From Mesorhizobium prunaredense (GTDB lineage Bacteria > Pseudomonadota > Alphaproteobacteria > Rhizobiales > Rhizobiaceae): a DNA stretch of 64,000 nucleotides. The stretch is taken from contig NZ_FTPD01000034.1 in assembly GCF_900156895.1 (NCBI RefSeq), positions 139,994 to 203,993 on the forward strand, written 5' to 3'. The position numbers were made by a program, and so were the translations under genes. Shown here in pieces: positions 26,282-34,702 of this stretch. The stretch's first letter is position 1, and each line of letters begins with the position of its first letter. Below the pieces are notes generated by a model. It was not told the DNA's origin and did not search any database. It saw nothing but the letters and a program-made list of their open reading frames with translations.

Positions 26282-26521
26282 TCAAGACGGCCCGCCCAAC
26301 CGCGGCGGCGGCAATCCGTCGTCGAAGGGGAGCGAGCGTGCTTCCGAAGGCAGCATGATCGGGATGCCGTCACGCACCGGATAGGCAAGCCGTGCGACCC
26401 TCGAGATGAGCTCGCTGCGCTCCGGATCCCAGGCAAGCGGACCCCTGGTCAGCGGGCAGGCCAGTAATTCCAGCAGCTTGGGGTCGACATTGGCCTTCTT
26501 TCCATCACGCCCATCCACCAT
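26282..26521 (-). CDS. Trm112-like / UPF0434 family protein
   Basis: This 79-residue protein has the family core LLELLACPLTRGPL and AYPVRDGIPIMLPSEAR. Members are small zinc-ribbon-related proteins that activate methyltransferases in other organisms, but this branch keeps only one of the cysteines. In rhizobia the gene usually follows a LON-domain gene, and a remnant of such a gene lies 255 bp upstream here, so the order is original. It carries a C-terminal Pro/Gly-rich extension. Confidence 0.82.
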   Translation of the reverse strand: MVDGRDGKKANVDPKLLELLACPLTRGPLAWDPERSELISRVARLAYPVRDGIPIMLPSEARSLPFDDGLPPPRLGGPS

Positions 26522-26567
26522 TTTTGTCAGTCCTCTCGTTCGTCCTCAGTCTTCGTGCCTCGACGCT

Positions 26568-26736
26568 GCCCCTCACCTGCCTGCCGGCATCCTCTCCACG
26601 TATAGTGACGGGGAGAGGGACACTCTCATCGATGGTTTCGCCAATCACCCGCGTTGCAGAATGCCCGCCAAGGCTGCCGACAGCCCCTTCTCCCCGTCCC
26701 TATACGGGGAGAAGCGCCCGGCAAGGCGATGAGGGG
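26568..26736. repeat. Second family of long inverted repeat
   Basis: The arms GCCCCTCAC...GCCGG (left) and CCGGC...GATGAGGGGC (right) are inverted. Inside are CTCTCC-ACGTATAGTGACGGGGAGAG and TTCTCCCCGTCCCTATACGGGGAGAA, both hairpins built on a CTCCCC/GGGGAG stem with a TATAG loop motif. It is distinct from the TGTCC family and fills the gap between the Trm112-like gene and the LON remnant. Confidence 0.75.
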
Positions 26737-26776
26737 CGGCGCCGACTTCCGCAATTGGCTTCTGTTTTCCACCCAC

Positions 26777-27471
26777 CTACTGCAAACTCGAGCCGAAATC
26801 CTCGTTCTCGCGTGCCAGCGCCATTTCGGTGATGGCGATCAGCCTTTCGGCGCGTGTCTTCAGGTCCGCCGCTTCGAGCAGCGCCTGTTTCTCGGCCGGC
26901 CCGTAGGGCGCCATCATCGACAGCGCATTGACCAGCATGGCGTTTCGGCGCGGCTGACGCTTTCCCAGTCGGCTTCAAGATCGTTGGCCTGCAGATAGGC
27001 GCGAAATGCCTTGAGCAGCGCCGGCCGGTCGATCTCGGCCTCGGCAATTTCGGGCACGACTTCCTTGAGCGGCGGCTGGTCGACCCGTTCCGCCAGGGTC
27101 GGCGGGGTCGGCTCGACTGTGTCGACCGGAGCGACTTCCGACGGCTCGGTGACCGGCTCTGCCTGCTCGACGGGCGGTTCGGGCGGAGGCTCCGTTTCGG
27201 CTACCGGCTCCTCGGCCGGATCCGGCTGATCGGGCGCGATCTCATTCGATACCGGGGCCGGCTCGGCCGGCGTGAGCGCCATCGGCGACAGCTCGATCAC
27301 CTGCGCCTGCGGCGGCCCGCCATCGGGCTCGGCCGGGCGCCAGCTCTGCATCGCATAGCCGATCGCGGCATGCGCCACCAGGACCAGCGCAGCCGCGCCC
27401 GCCCACCAGGCGATCTCGCGCGCGCCGAAGCGCCGCTGATCGGCCATCGGCAGGGCGGCCGACGGCGACAT
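26777..27471 (-). pseudogene. tonB: Chimeric remnant: TonB N-terminal part joined to tail of a LON-domain gene
   Basis: The first about 140 residues are a normal TonB N-terminus: membrane anchor (REIAWWAGAAALVLVAHAAI) and a Pro/Glu-rich periplasmic spacer. At about 27040 the frame runs without a break into DRPALLKAFRAYLQANDLEA, DWESVSRA, which is the C-terminal part of a LON substrate-binding-domain protein. A one-base loss near 26946 then shifts the frame; the remaining LON tail (MLVNALSMMAPYGPAEKQ ... FGSSLQ) ends at 26777 in another frame. The TonB C-terminal domain that contacts receptors is missing, so energy transduction is lost. Confidence 0.8.
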
Positions 27472-27929
27472 TATTGGCCCGTCCCGACTTGCGGTACCGC
27501 GGCATCGCCGGGCGCCGCCTCAAGGCCGACCAGCGCGATCTTCAGATAGCCGGCGCCGCGCAAAAGGTTCATCACCTCCATCAGTTCGCCATAGCCGACC
27601 GCCTTGTCGGCGCGCAGGAAGATGCGCGTCTGCCTGTCGCCTTTTGTCCTGCCGACCAGCGCGCCGGCGAAGGCTGCGCGCGGCACGCTGTCGTTGCCGA
27701 TCGCCAGGCTGAGATCGTTCTTCAGCGTCAGAAACAGCGGCGTCTCCGGTCGAGGCGCAGGCGTTGCGGTCGAGCCCGGCAGGTCGACATTGACATCCAC
27801 CGTCGCCAGAGGCGCCGCGACCATGAAGATGATCAGCAGGACCAGGATCACGTCGATGAACGGCGTGACGTTGATCTCGTGGTTTTCCTCGAGATCGCCG
27901 TCGATGTGCTCTCGAATTCTAGCCGCCAT
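27471..27929 (-). CDS. exbD: Biopolymer transporter ExbD
   Basis: This 152-residue protein has one N-terminal membrane helix with the conserved proton-carrying Asp in NVTPFIDVILVLLIIFMV, followed by a periplasmic domain. With ExbB it forms the proton-driven motor that powers TonB. The stop overlaps the TonB start (TAATG). The gene is intact, but its TonB partner in the operon is truncated, so it would need a TonB from another locus. Confidence 0.92.
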   Translation of the reverse strand: MAARIREHIDGDLEENHEINVTPFIDVILVLLIIFMVAAPLATVDVNVDLPGSTATPAPRPETPLFLTLKNDLSLAIGNDSVPRAAFAGALVGRTKGDRQTRIFLRADKAVGYGELMEVMNLLRGAGYLKIALVGLEAAPGDAAVPQVGTGQ

Positions 27930-27944
27930 GGCGTCGCTCCGTGT

Positions 27945-28943
27945 TCATTCCGCGGCCATCTGCTTTGCCGGCGCGACGGTGCGGAAATCCAGATCCCGGC
28001 TGACCAGCCGCTCGACCCCTGCCGACGCGTCGGCGAGGATCTGCCTGTAGCCGGCTATCGATCGAGCGAAGATGTTGTAGATGACCACCGCCGGGACCGC
28101 CGCGACGAGGCCCATCGCGGTGGCCAGCAAGGCTTCCGCAATGCCCGGGGCAACGACGGCGAGATTGGTGGTCTGCGCCTGCGAGATGCCGATGAAGGCG
28201 TTCATGATACCCCAGACCGTGCCGAACAGGCCGACGAAGGGCGCGGTCGAGCCGATCGTCGCCAAGACGCCGGTGCCGCGCGACATGCGCCGCGCCGCCG
28301 CCGCCTCGATGCGCGACAGGCGCGACGTCACCCGCTCCTTCAGCCCGTCGCCGGACACATGCTCGAGCGAGCCGGCCGAAAGTGCGGTCTCTTCTTCGGC
28401 TGCCCGCACCAGCAGGGCGCCAGGACCGCTATTGTGGCCAAGCGCGCGCCCGGCCTGGTTCAGCGTCGCGGCATTGCCGATCGCCTGTGCGGCGCGGCGG
28501 GCGCGCAGCTTGCCGCCAAGGATCTCAAGTGATTTGGCCAGCCATATCGTCCAGGTGACGAAGGACGCAAAAGCCAGCCCGATCATCACCGCTTTCACGA
28601 CGGCGTCGGCTGCGATGAACATGCCCCATGGCGACAGATCGTGCGGCAGGGTGAGGGAGGTTGCCGTCGAAGGGCCAGTCTCGGTAGGCGTGGTCTCGGT
28701 GGGCGTGGTCACAGCTGGCTGCGTCGCCGGTGGCACGGCCGCGTCCGGCGCAGCCTGCCCAGGCACTGGCGCCGGCGCCTCGATCGCCGGGGTCGCGCCC
28801 GGTTGCTCCTGGGCGGCTGCGCCCGGTTGCTCCTGGGCGGCTGCGCCGCCGGCCGACAGGACGACGGATGCGAGCAACGCCGCGAACAAACCATGTCTGG
28901 ACAAGGGCTTCTTCCTTATTCTCACAGTGGCCTCATTGCACAT
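27945..28943 (-). CDS. exbB: TonB-system proton channel ExbB
   Basis: This 332-residue protein has a signal-like N-terminus, a long Pro/Thr/Gln-rich periplasmic stretch and the MotA/TolQ/ExbB domain (GTGVLATIGSTAPFVGLFG, TVWGIMNAF). The low-complexity part contains an exact tandem 24-bp duplication (28795-28842, AAQEQPGA twice). The start is uncertain: the ATG at 28943 overlaps the end of the upstream ABC fragment; a GTG about 18 bases later is an alternative. It is followed by exbD and the broken tonB. Confidence 0.88.
   Translation of the reverse strand: MCNEATVRIRKKPLSRHGLFAALLASVVLSAGGAAAQEQPGAAAQEQPGATPAIEAPAPVPGQAAPDAAVPPATQPAVTTPTETTPTETGPSTATSLTLPHDLSPWGMFIAADAVVKAVMIGLAFASFVTWTIWLAKSLEILGGKLRARRAAQAIGNAATLNQAGRALGHNSGPGALLVRAAEEETALSAGSLEHVSGDGLKERVTSRLSRIEAAAARRMSRGTGVLATIGSTAPFVGLFGTVWGIMNAFIGISQAQTTNLAVVAPGIAEALLATAMGLVAAVPAVVIYNIFARSIAGYRQILADASAGVERLVSRDLDFRTVAPAKQMAAE
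28795..28842. repeat. Exact 24-bp tandem duplication inside exbB
   Basis: The units 28795-28818 and 28819-28842 are identical and keep the frame, giving eight residues twice in the periplasmic linker. They are likely a slippage product, variable between strains. Confidence 0.75.
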
Positions 28944-29140
28944 AGCCGATGGGCTGGCCGGTGACGGGGTGCGCAAACACGCCCATCTCGACACCGAAAC
29001 TCCCTTTGAGCACGTCGCCCTGCATGATCTGGTCCGGCGTGCCGCGCGTCAGCAGCCTGCCGTCCTTCAGCGCCATCAATTCGTCGCCGACGCCACGATC
29101 TGGCCTCTCTTTGGCTTCGCGCGCGCATTTCCATAGTCGG
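28933..29140 (-). pseudogene. C-terminal fragment of an iron-complex ABC transporter ATPase
   Basis: The minus strand reads GDELMALKDGRLLTRGTPDQ then IMQGDVLKGSFGVEMGVFAH and PVTGQPIGYVQ-stop. This is the end of a FecE/FhuC/HmuV-type ATPase, where the xPVTGxP tail is common. Walker A, signature and Walker B are all missing. The stop overlaps the exbB start region, so the gene was originally the operon neighbour of exbB. It confirms the locus served TonB-dependent iron or haem uptake. Confidence 0.7.
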
Positions 29141-29172
29141 TTCGGCAATCCGGTTTTAGGTGCCGCTGTCCG

Positions 29173-29228
29173 GTTGACTATGAAACATGACATACTTGTC
29201 AACAATGAAGATGACTTTTTGAGTCAAC
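29173..29228. promoter_or_regulatory. Three GTTGAC/GTCAAC half-sites at exact 25-bp spacing
   Basis: GTTGAC starts at 29173, GTCAAC at 29198 and GTCAAC at 29223; the last two are each part of GTCAACAATG. The regular pitch in an otherwise gene-free, AT-richer region suggests bound regulators on one face of the DNA or an old promoter. The sites are visible; the role is inferred. Confidence 0.4.
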
Positions 29229-29320
29229 AATGTCGTGACGCGCCGGATTTGCGTCGAAATTCGAAGAAAGTGGAGCGTGCCGGGATGGTGCTGTTTGGTC
29301 GCGGAAGAATTCGAGATGAA

Positions 29321-29395
29321 ATGACTGCGCGCCGAAACCTGCTGATCGCGGCGATGTCGCTGCCTGTGCTGCTTGGCAGCGGCCACGCCGTGATC
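29321..29395 (+). other. Possible signal-peptide remnant of a secreted protein gene
   Basis: From an ATG at 29321 the plus strand reads MTARRNLLIAAMSLPVLLGS GHA, a convincing signal peptide with a twin-Arg-like start, then turns into an unconserved tail and stops near 29460. It may be the start of a lost iron-binding-protein gene. The region 29206-29592 otherwise contains no gene. Confidence 0.3.
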
Positions 29396-29418
29396 CGGAA
29401 GTCAGAACGCAATTCACG

Positions 29419-29428
29419 AAACCGGTTT
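29419..29428. promoter_or_regulatory. Candidate LacI-family operator
   Basis: AAACCGGTTT is a perfect 10-bp palindrome with the central CG typical of LacI-family operators. A second half-site, GCGGTTTAC, follows at about 29435. It lies 165 bp upstream of the LacI-type gene and may autoregulate it and the importer operon. Confidence 0.5.
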
Positions 29429-29592
29429 AGTAAAGCGGTTTACAAACTTAGTTTCCCGTGCTGAACTCTCGGCTGTTGGGAAAGTCGGTGTGACAAACGA
29501 CGGACTTGTCGCCCCCGACGTCGAATGGGATTGTCGCCTTGCCAGGCGGATCTTCGTGTGAGGGCCGCTGACGTTTGCGCTGCTGAAGGAAT

Positions 29593-30681
29593 GTGGCCGA
29601 GCCGCCGATGAAAAAGCCCGCTGCATCGACGATCAGGAATGTGGCGCACGCGGCCGGCGTCTCGGTCACCACCGTGTCACGTCACCTGAACGGCCGTATC
29701 AAGCTGCCTGCGGAAACCAGCGAGCGCATCAGGGCGGCCGTGGCGAAGCTGGAGTATCGCCCGAACGCTATTGCGCGACGGCTGAGCAAGGGCCGCAGCG
29801 AAACCATCGGCCTGATCGTTTCCGACATCTCCTACCCATTTTTCGCCGCCATCGCGAGTTCGGCGGAAGAGGAAGCGAGCCGTCTCGGCTACAGCCTGGT
29901 GATGTTCAACAGCCGCAACATCGCGGCCAAGGAACTGGCCTTCCTGTCACGCATCGACGACGCGCAGGTGGACGGCATCCTGCTGATGACCAACCATCCG
30001 GACGATGGCGCGCTGGTCGAGAAGATCAATGCCTGCAGCAATGTCGTCCTGGTCGACGAGGACGTTCCGGGCGCCGTGGCACCGCGCCTGTTTGCCGATA
30101 ACCGTCTCGGCGCCCAGCTTGCCACCGACCATCTTCTGGCGCACGGGCACGAGGCGATCGCCTTCGTCGGCGGTCCGCCGGCGCTGCTCAGCAGCAAGGA
30201 ACGGTTCGGGGCCTTCAAGGACAGTCTTGGACGTAGCGGCCTGAGGATGAATCCCGATCACGTCTTCTTCGGCGACTACGACGAACAGTCAGGCCTGCGC
30301 GCCATCCTGCAGTTCGCCACCCTCGACAATCCGCCGACCGCCATCTTCGCCTCCGCCGACATGCTGGCGCTGGGGATTTTGCAAGGATGCCGCAGGCTCG
30401 GCATCACCGTGCCGGCCGATCTGTCGCTGGTCGGTTTCGACGACATCCGCAATGTCGATCTTCTCGATCCGCCGCTGACGGCCATCCACCAGTCCGCCGA
30501 GGAATTCGGGCGCCGGGCGGTCGGCTTGCTGATCGACCACATCAACGGCGCCGAGATTCCGGACGCAGCGCCGGTCGCGGTGAAGCTTGTCGTGCGCCAC
30601 TCCGTGGCCGCGCCGCGCACAAGACAGTGGGAACCGGCTGGAAACGCCTCATCAGAAAACCGAACGCCGATAAGAGCGTAA
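29593..30681 (+). CDS. LacI-family transcriptional regulator
   Basis: This 362-residue regulator has an N-terminal helix-turn-helix (TIRNVAHAAGVSVTTVSRHL) with the hinge-type PNAIARRLSKGRSETIGLI, followed by a periplasmic-binding-protein-like effector domain. The frame opens with GTG at 29593 behind GAAGGA; the ATG at 29608 is an alternative. It precedes, on the same strand, an importer with guanidino- and amide-hydrolase genes and likely controls them in response to the imported compound. The effector is unknown. Confidence 0.88.
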   Translation: MAEPPMKKPAASTIRNVAHAAGVSVTTVSRHLNGRIKLPAETSERIRAAVAKLEYRPNAIARRLSKGRSETIGLIVSDISYPFFAAIASSAEEEASRLGYSLVMFNSRNIAAKELAFLSRIDDAQVDGILLMTNHPDDGALVEKINACSNVVLVDEDVPGAVAPRLFADNRLGAQLATDHLLAHGHEAIAFVGGPPALLSSKERFGAFKDSLGRSGLRMNPDHVFFGDYDEQSGLRAILQFATLDNPPTAIFASADMLALGILQGCRRLGITVPADLSLVGFDDIRNVDLLDPPLTAIHQSAEEFGRRAVGLLIDHINGAEIPDAAPVAVKLVVRHSVAAPRTRQWEPAGNASSENRTPIRA

Positions 30682-30739
30682 CCTTGAGAAAGACGGATCA
30701 ACTCCGCGAAAGCCTGTCATCGACATCAACAATGGGAGC

Positions 30740-31852
30740 ATGAAAATGACAATCTCGCATTTTGCACAAGACGCGGCGCAGATCGCGCTGGAGAAGTTCA
30801 ACCGCGGTGAGATCGATCGCCGCTCTTTCCTCTTTGCGCTCAGCGGCCTCGGACTTGCGGCCGCGTTCAAGCCCGGCGCTGCCTTGGCCGACGCCTCCGA
30901 AATCGTCGTCTGCAACTGGGGCGGTGCCGCGGTGGATGCCTTCGCCAAGGCCTATGGCGACCCCTTCACCAAAAAGAGCGGCATGAAGGTGGTGATCGAT
31001 GGGGCGGGGCCTGCGGTCGGCACCATCCGGGCCATGGTCGAGTCCGGCAAGGTCATCTGGGACGCCACCGACGGCGGCATGATCGACTCGCTGACGCTGG
31101 GCAAGGGCAATCTGGTCGAGAAGATCGACTACACGATCGTCGACAAGTCGCAGGTGCCGGAGAATTTCGCCGGCGAGTTCGGCGTCTCGAACTATGTCTA
31201 TTCGAACGTGCTCGCCTATGACGCCGAGGCCACCAAGGGGGTCGCGCCGACCGGTTGGGCCGACTTCTTCGACACGGCGAAATTCCCGGGCAAGCGCACC
31301 ATGTGCAAATGGATCCAGGGCCAGCTCGAATTCGTCCTCATGGCGGACGGCGTCGCGCCCGCCGACCTCTATCCGCTCGATGTCGACCGGGCGTTCAAGA
31401 AGCTCAAGCCGATGCTCGCCGACATCATCTTCTGGGAGGGCGGCGCGCAGACCCAGCAATTGTTCCGCGAAGGCGAAGTCGTGATGGGCAATATCTGGCA
31501 CACCCGCGCCAACCTGCTCAACAAGGAGACGCCCGACAAGTTCAAGTGGATCTGGGAGCAGAACATCCTCTCGGCAAGCGCCTGGTCGGTTCCCAAGGGC
31601 AATCCAGCCGGCAAGAAAGTGTTCGAATTCATCAATTCGACGCTCGATCCGGCCGGCCAGCTTGTGCTGCTGCAACTGATGGGCAATGGGCCTTCCAACC
31701 CCAAGACCCTGGCTTTGATCACGCCGGCAGACGCGTTGGTGAACCCGACGACAAAGGAGAACGCTGCCTCGCAGATCATGCTCAATCCCACCTATTACGC
31801 GGAACATGAGACCGAGCTCCAGAACAAATATCTGGATTTCATCTCGAGCTGA
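30740..31852 (+). CDS. ABC transporter substrate-binding protein (PotF/PotD type)
   Basis: This 370-residue binding protein has a twin-arginine-like leader (DRRSFLFALSGLGLAAAF) and the polyamine/organic-amine binding fold (SEIVVCNWGGAAVDAF, GVSNYVYSNVLAYD). The ATG at 30740 follows GGGAGC. It starts an operon with two permeases, an arginine-deiminase-fold enzyme, an ATPase and an isochorismatase-fold hydrolase, so the ligand is probably a cationic nitrogen compound such as a guanidine derivative. No repeat or strong hairpin follows it, unlike the three other binding-protein genes in the window. Confidence 0.88.
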   Translation: MKMTISHFAQDAAQIALEKFNRGEIDRRSFLFALSGLGLAAAFKPGAALADASEIVVCNWGGAAVDAFAKAYGDPFTKKSGMKVVIDGAGPAVGTIRAMVESGKVIWDATDGGMIDSLTLGKGNLVEKIDYTIVDKSQVPENFAGEFGVSNYVYSNVLAYDAEATKGVAPTGWADFFDTAKFPGKRTMCKWIQGQLEFVLMADGVAPADLYPLDVDRAFKKLKPMLADIIFWEGGAQTQQLFREGEVVMGNIWHTRANLLNKETPDKFKWIWEQNILSASAWSVPKGNPAGKKVFEFINSTLDPAGQLVLLQLMGNGPSNPKTLALITPADALVNPTTKENAASQIMLNPTYYAEHETELQNKYLDFISS

Positions 31853-31912
31853 CGGAGACGAGCCGACACAGGGAAGGGCTGCCGCCAGCAAAGCGGCGGC
31901 GGCCCGAATCCG

Positions 31913-32755
31913 ATGCGAAATTTCAAGACAACAGCTCTGTTGCTGACGGTTCCCGCCAGCCTGGTGGCGATCGGGCTCTATGCGGCGCCGATCCTGCAGG
32001 TTCTGGCGTTGAGCCTGACCGAGCCGAAGCTCGGCTTCGCCAACTACCAGAGCCTGTTCGCCAACGCGGCGGTCGGCCGCGTCGTCATGACGACGCTCAA
32101 AGTGTCTGTGATGACGACGGTGCTGACCGTGCTGGCGAGCTACATCGTCGCCTTCGCCATCATCCATATGTCGGCCGGCTGGCGCCGCATCTCGCTCTTC
32201 CTGGTGCTGGTGCCGTTCTGGATATCGGTACTGGTCAGGGCGTTTTCCTGGATCACCATCCTGCGCCGCCGCGGCGTCCTCAACAGCGCCTTGATGGAGG
32301 CCGGCGTCATCTCGACGCCGCTCGACCTTGTCTACAATCTGCTCGGCGTCACCATCGGCATGGTGCATTACATGATGCCGTTCGCCATCCTGCTGCTCTA
32401 TGCCAACCTGTCCGACATCGACCGCCGCATCATGCAGGCGGCGCGCTCGCTGGGCGCGCGCCCAGCCACGATCTTCTGGCGCGTCTGGCTGCCGCTCAGC
32501 CTGCCCGGCATCGCGCTGGCGACTTTGTTCGTCTTCGTCTTCTCGCTCGGCTTCCTGGTCACGCCTGCTCTGCTCGGCGCCGGCAAAACCTTGATGATCG
32601 CCGAATACATCTCGGTGCAGATATCGAGCACCTCGCGCTGGGATCTGGCGACATCGCTGTCGACGATGCTGCTTCTCGTGGTTGGCATCATAGTCTTTGC
32701 CGCCATGCGCAGCCCGGCACTGCGCGCCGCTTTCGTTGCGAGGCCGCAGCAATGA
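31913..32755 (+). CDS. ABC transporter permease (PotB/PotH type)
   Basis: This 280-residue membrane protein has six or so helices and the cytoplasmic coupling loop IMQAARSLGARPATIFWRVW (EAA-type motif). It overlaps the next permease by ATGA at 32752-32755. It forms the channel with that partner and takes its ligand from the binding protein at 30740. The ATG at 31913 lies 60 bp after the binding-protein stop. Confidence 0.9.
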   Translation: MRNFKTTALLLTVPASLVAIGLYAAPILQVLALSLTEPKLGFANYQSLFANAAVGRVVMTTLKVSVMTTVLTVLASYIVAFAIIHMSAGWRRISLFLVLVPFWISVLVRAFSWITILRRRGVLNSALMEAGVISTPLDLVYNLLGVTIGMVHYMMPFAILLLYANLSDIDRRIMQAARSLGARPATIFWRVWLPLSLPGIALATLFVFVFSLGFLVTPALLGAGKTLMIAEYISVQISSTSRWDLATSLSTMLLLVVGIIVFAAMRSPALRAAFVARPQQ

Positions 32756-33555
32756 GGCTCCGGCGCATCATCGAGGTCGGCCTGCCGCGCTTTGTGGCCT
32801 GGTGCCTGCTCGGCTTCCTGTTCGTTCCGATCCTGGTGGTGATACCGGTCGCGCTCACCGACCGCGATTATTTGTCCCTGCCGCAGGATGGCATCTCGAT
32901 GGAGCATTTCGCCGCACTGGCCGACTGGAGCAAGGGCTGGCTGCCCAGCATGCTGACCAGCGCCGGCATCGCACTCGCCTGCGCCGCGATCGCGACGGCG
33001 CTCGGCGTCGCCTTCGCCGTCGGCGCCTGGGCGGCGGGCGGCTGGTGGCCGTCCTTCATGCGCATACTCCTGTTGTCGCCGATGATCGTTCCGCCGATCA
33101 TCTACGCTGTCGGCATGGTCAAGCTGTGGGCCCGCTTGTCGCTGCTCGACAGCTACACCGGCGTCGTCCTGGTGCATGTCGTGCTGGCCTTGCCGCTGAC
33201 CGTGCTGGCGATCGGAGCGTCGCTGTCCAATCTCGACCAGAGGCTGGTGCAGGCGGCCAGGAGCCTCGGCGCCAGGCCGATGACGGTCTTCGGCAAGGTG
33301 ATCTTGCCGAACATCGTTCCGGGCGTTGCCGCCGGCGCGCTGCTGGCCTTCGTCGCCTCCTGGGACGAGATCACGGTGACGCTTTTCATCACCGGACGCG
33401 CTGTCGTCACGCTGCCGCGCCGCATCTGGACAAGCATCCAGGATGCGGTCGATCCGGCGCTGGCGGCAATCGCCACCGTCCTGCTCGTCGTCACTGTTGT
33501 GGCGCTGGTAGCACGCGCGCTGATCGAACGCCGGCAACGGCAACAGAAACTCTAA
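32752..33555 (+). CDS. ABC transporter permease (PotC/PotI type)
   Basis: This 267-residue permease has the EAA-type loop LVQAARSLGARPMTVFGKVI and the usual ASWDEITVTLFI segment of the PotC family. It is translationally coupled to the first permease. A dispersed repeat (33555-33604) lies between its stop and the next gene, the arginine-deiminase-fold enzyme. Confidence 0.9.
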   Translation: MRLRRIIEVGLPRFVAWCLLGFLFVPILVVIPVALTDRDYLSLPQDGISMEHFAALADWSKGWLPSMLTSAGIALACAAIATALGVAFAVGAWAAGGWWPSFMRILLLSPMIVPPIIYAVGMVKLWARLSLLDSYTGVVLVHVVLALPLTVLAIGASLSNLDQRLVQAARSLGARPMTVFGKVILPNIVPGVAAGALLAFVASWDEITVTLFITGRAVVTLPRRIWTSIQDAVDPALAAIATVLLVVTVVALVARALIERRQRQQKL

Positions 33556-33604
33556 TGCATGTCGCCCAAAAGTGCGCAGCGGTTTTGGGATGACGACAAG
33601 CATC
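33555..33604. repeat. Short rhizobial palindromic repeat (GCATGTCGCCCAAAA type)
   Basis: The imperfect inverted repeat ATGCATGTCGCCCAAAAG ... TTTTGGGATGACGACAAGCAT folds into a long stem around GTGCGCAGCGG. I recognise this sequence as a common dispersed repeat in Mesorhizobium and related genomes. It sits inside the operon between the permease and the deiminase-like gene. Confidence 0.65.
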
Positions 33605-33661
33605 AAGATAAAGACTTCAACACCCCGAGTGTCGGGACCAATCGAAAGGAAAGGAAAATCC

Positions 33662-34669
33662 ATGAGCACCGCGATGAGCGACAACGAGTACAGGGAGAAC
33701 AAGTTCTTCAGCATCTTCGGCTCCGTTCCGGAACCGGGCTTCGACACGGCTGAGGAACAGATCCCGGTATGGGGCCGCCATTGGGGCTGCTCGAACGATG
33801 TCGGCCGTCTGCGCGCCGTCCTGATGCACCGGCCCGACGACGAATTGTCCGTCGTCGAGAACAAGCCGATGCCTGAGGTCGGCGGTTTCGGCGATCCGGA
33901 AAAGGGCTGGTACTGGATGGGCCGGACGATGCCCGACCTGCCCGCCATGCAGCGCGCCCATGATGAATTCACCAACCTGCTGCGGTCGGAAGGCGTCGAC
34001 GTCATTCTCGTCGACAAGGCCGCTCCCGGGGCGATGAAGCAGATTTACACGCGCGACAGCGTCATCGGCATACCGGGCGGCGCCATCGTTACCCGTCTGG
34101 CGCGGCGGGTGCGCCGTGGCGAGGAACTGCCGGTGACCCGGGCGCTGGCCAAGGCCGGATGCCCGATCCTCGGCACCATCCACGGCACGGCCGTCTTCGA
34201 AGGCGGCGGCTTTGCCTTCATCGATGCCAAGACCGCCGTCTGCACGGTCTCGATCGCCTGCAACCCGGAAGGGGTGCGGCAGGTCGAAAGCATTCTCGCC
34301 GGCCTAGGCGTGACGCTGATCAAGGTACCGATGCCGGGATACCGTATTCACATCGACGGCGCTTTCATTATGGTCGACGTCGAGACGGCGATCGTCAATG
34401 TCAATGAACTGCCCTACCCGTTCATCGAATATCTGGAGAAGCGCGGCATCAAGATGATCGAACTGCCTCCCGAAGACAGCGCCATGTCGCTCAACTGTCT
34501 GGCCGTCGCGCCCGGACGCGTGATCATGCATGGCAGCCGCTCGAAGCGCCTGGCCGACAGGCTCGATGCCGCGGGGATCACCGTGCTGACCTGCAATTAC
34601 GAGACGGTCGAGCTTGGCGGCGGCGGCCTGCATTGCTCGACGGCGCCGCTGATCAGGGACCCGATCTGA
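33662..34669 (+). CDS. Arginine deiminase-fold enzyme (amidinotransferase/DDAH family)
   Basis: This 335-residue guanidino-modifying enzyme has the family landmarks in order: IYTRDSVIG, FEGGGFAFID (acidic substrate residue), YRIHIDGAF (catalytic His) and GGGGLHCSTAPLIRD near the C-terminus with the nucleophilic Cys. It would hydrolyse a guanidino compound to a ureido compound plus ammonia, or an amine. The start at 33662 follows AAAGGAAAGG; upstream in-frame codons belong to the repeat. It sits between the permeases and ATPase of an importer. The exact guanidine is unknown. Confidence 0.85.
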   Translation: MSTAMSDNEYRENKFFSIFGSVPEPGFDTAEEQIPVWGRHWGCSNDVGRLRAVLMHRPDDELSVVENKPMPEVGGFGDPEKGWYWMGRTMPDLPAMQRAHDEFTNLLRSEGVDVILVDKAAPGAMKQIYTRDSVIGIPGGAIVTRLARRVRRGEELPVTRALAKAGCPILGTIHGTAVFEGGGFAFIDAKTAVCTVSIACNPEGVRQVESILAGLGVTLIKVPMPGYRIHIDGAFIMVDVETAIVNVNELPYPFIEYLEKRGIKMIELPPEDSAMSLNCLAVAPGRVIMHGSRSKRLADRLDAAGITVLTCNYETVELGGGGLHCSTAPLIRDPI

Positions 34670-34702
34670 CATGGTCCTGACCTGACATGGCCCGAAACTG
34701 AT

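Noticed and set aside
30698..32752. A 684-codon open frame on the minus strand opposite the binding-protein and permease genes
   Set aside because: It is antisense to two clearly conserved genes, is His/Asp/Gln/Arg-rich as expected of a reversed GC-rich frame, and has no recognisable domain or ribosome-binding site.
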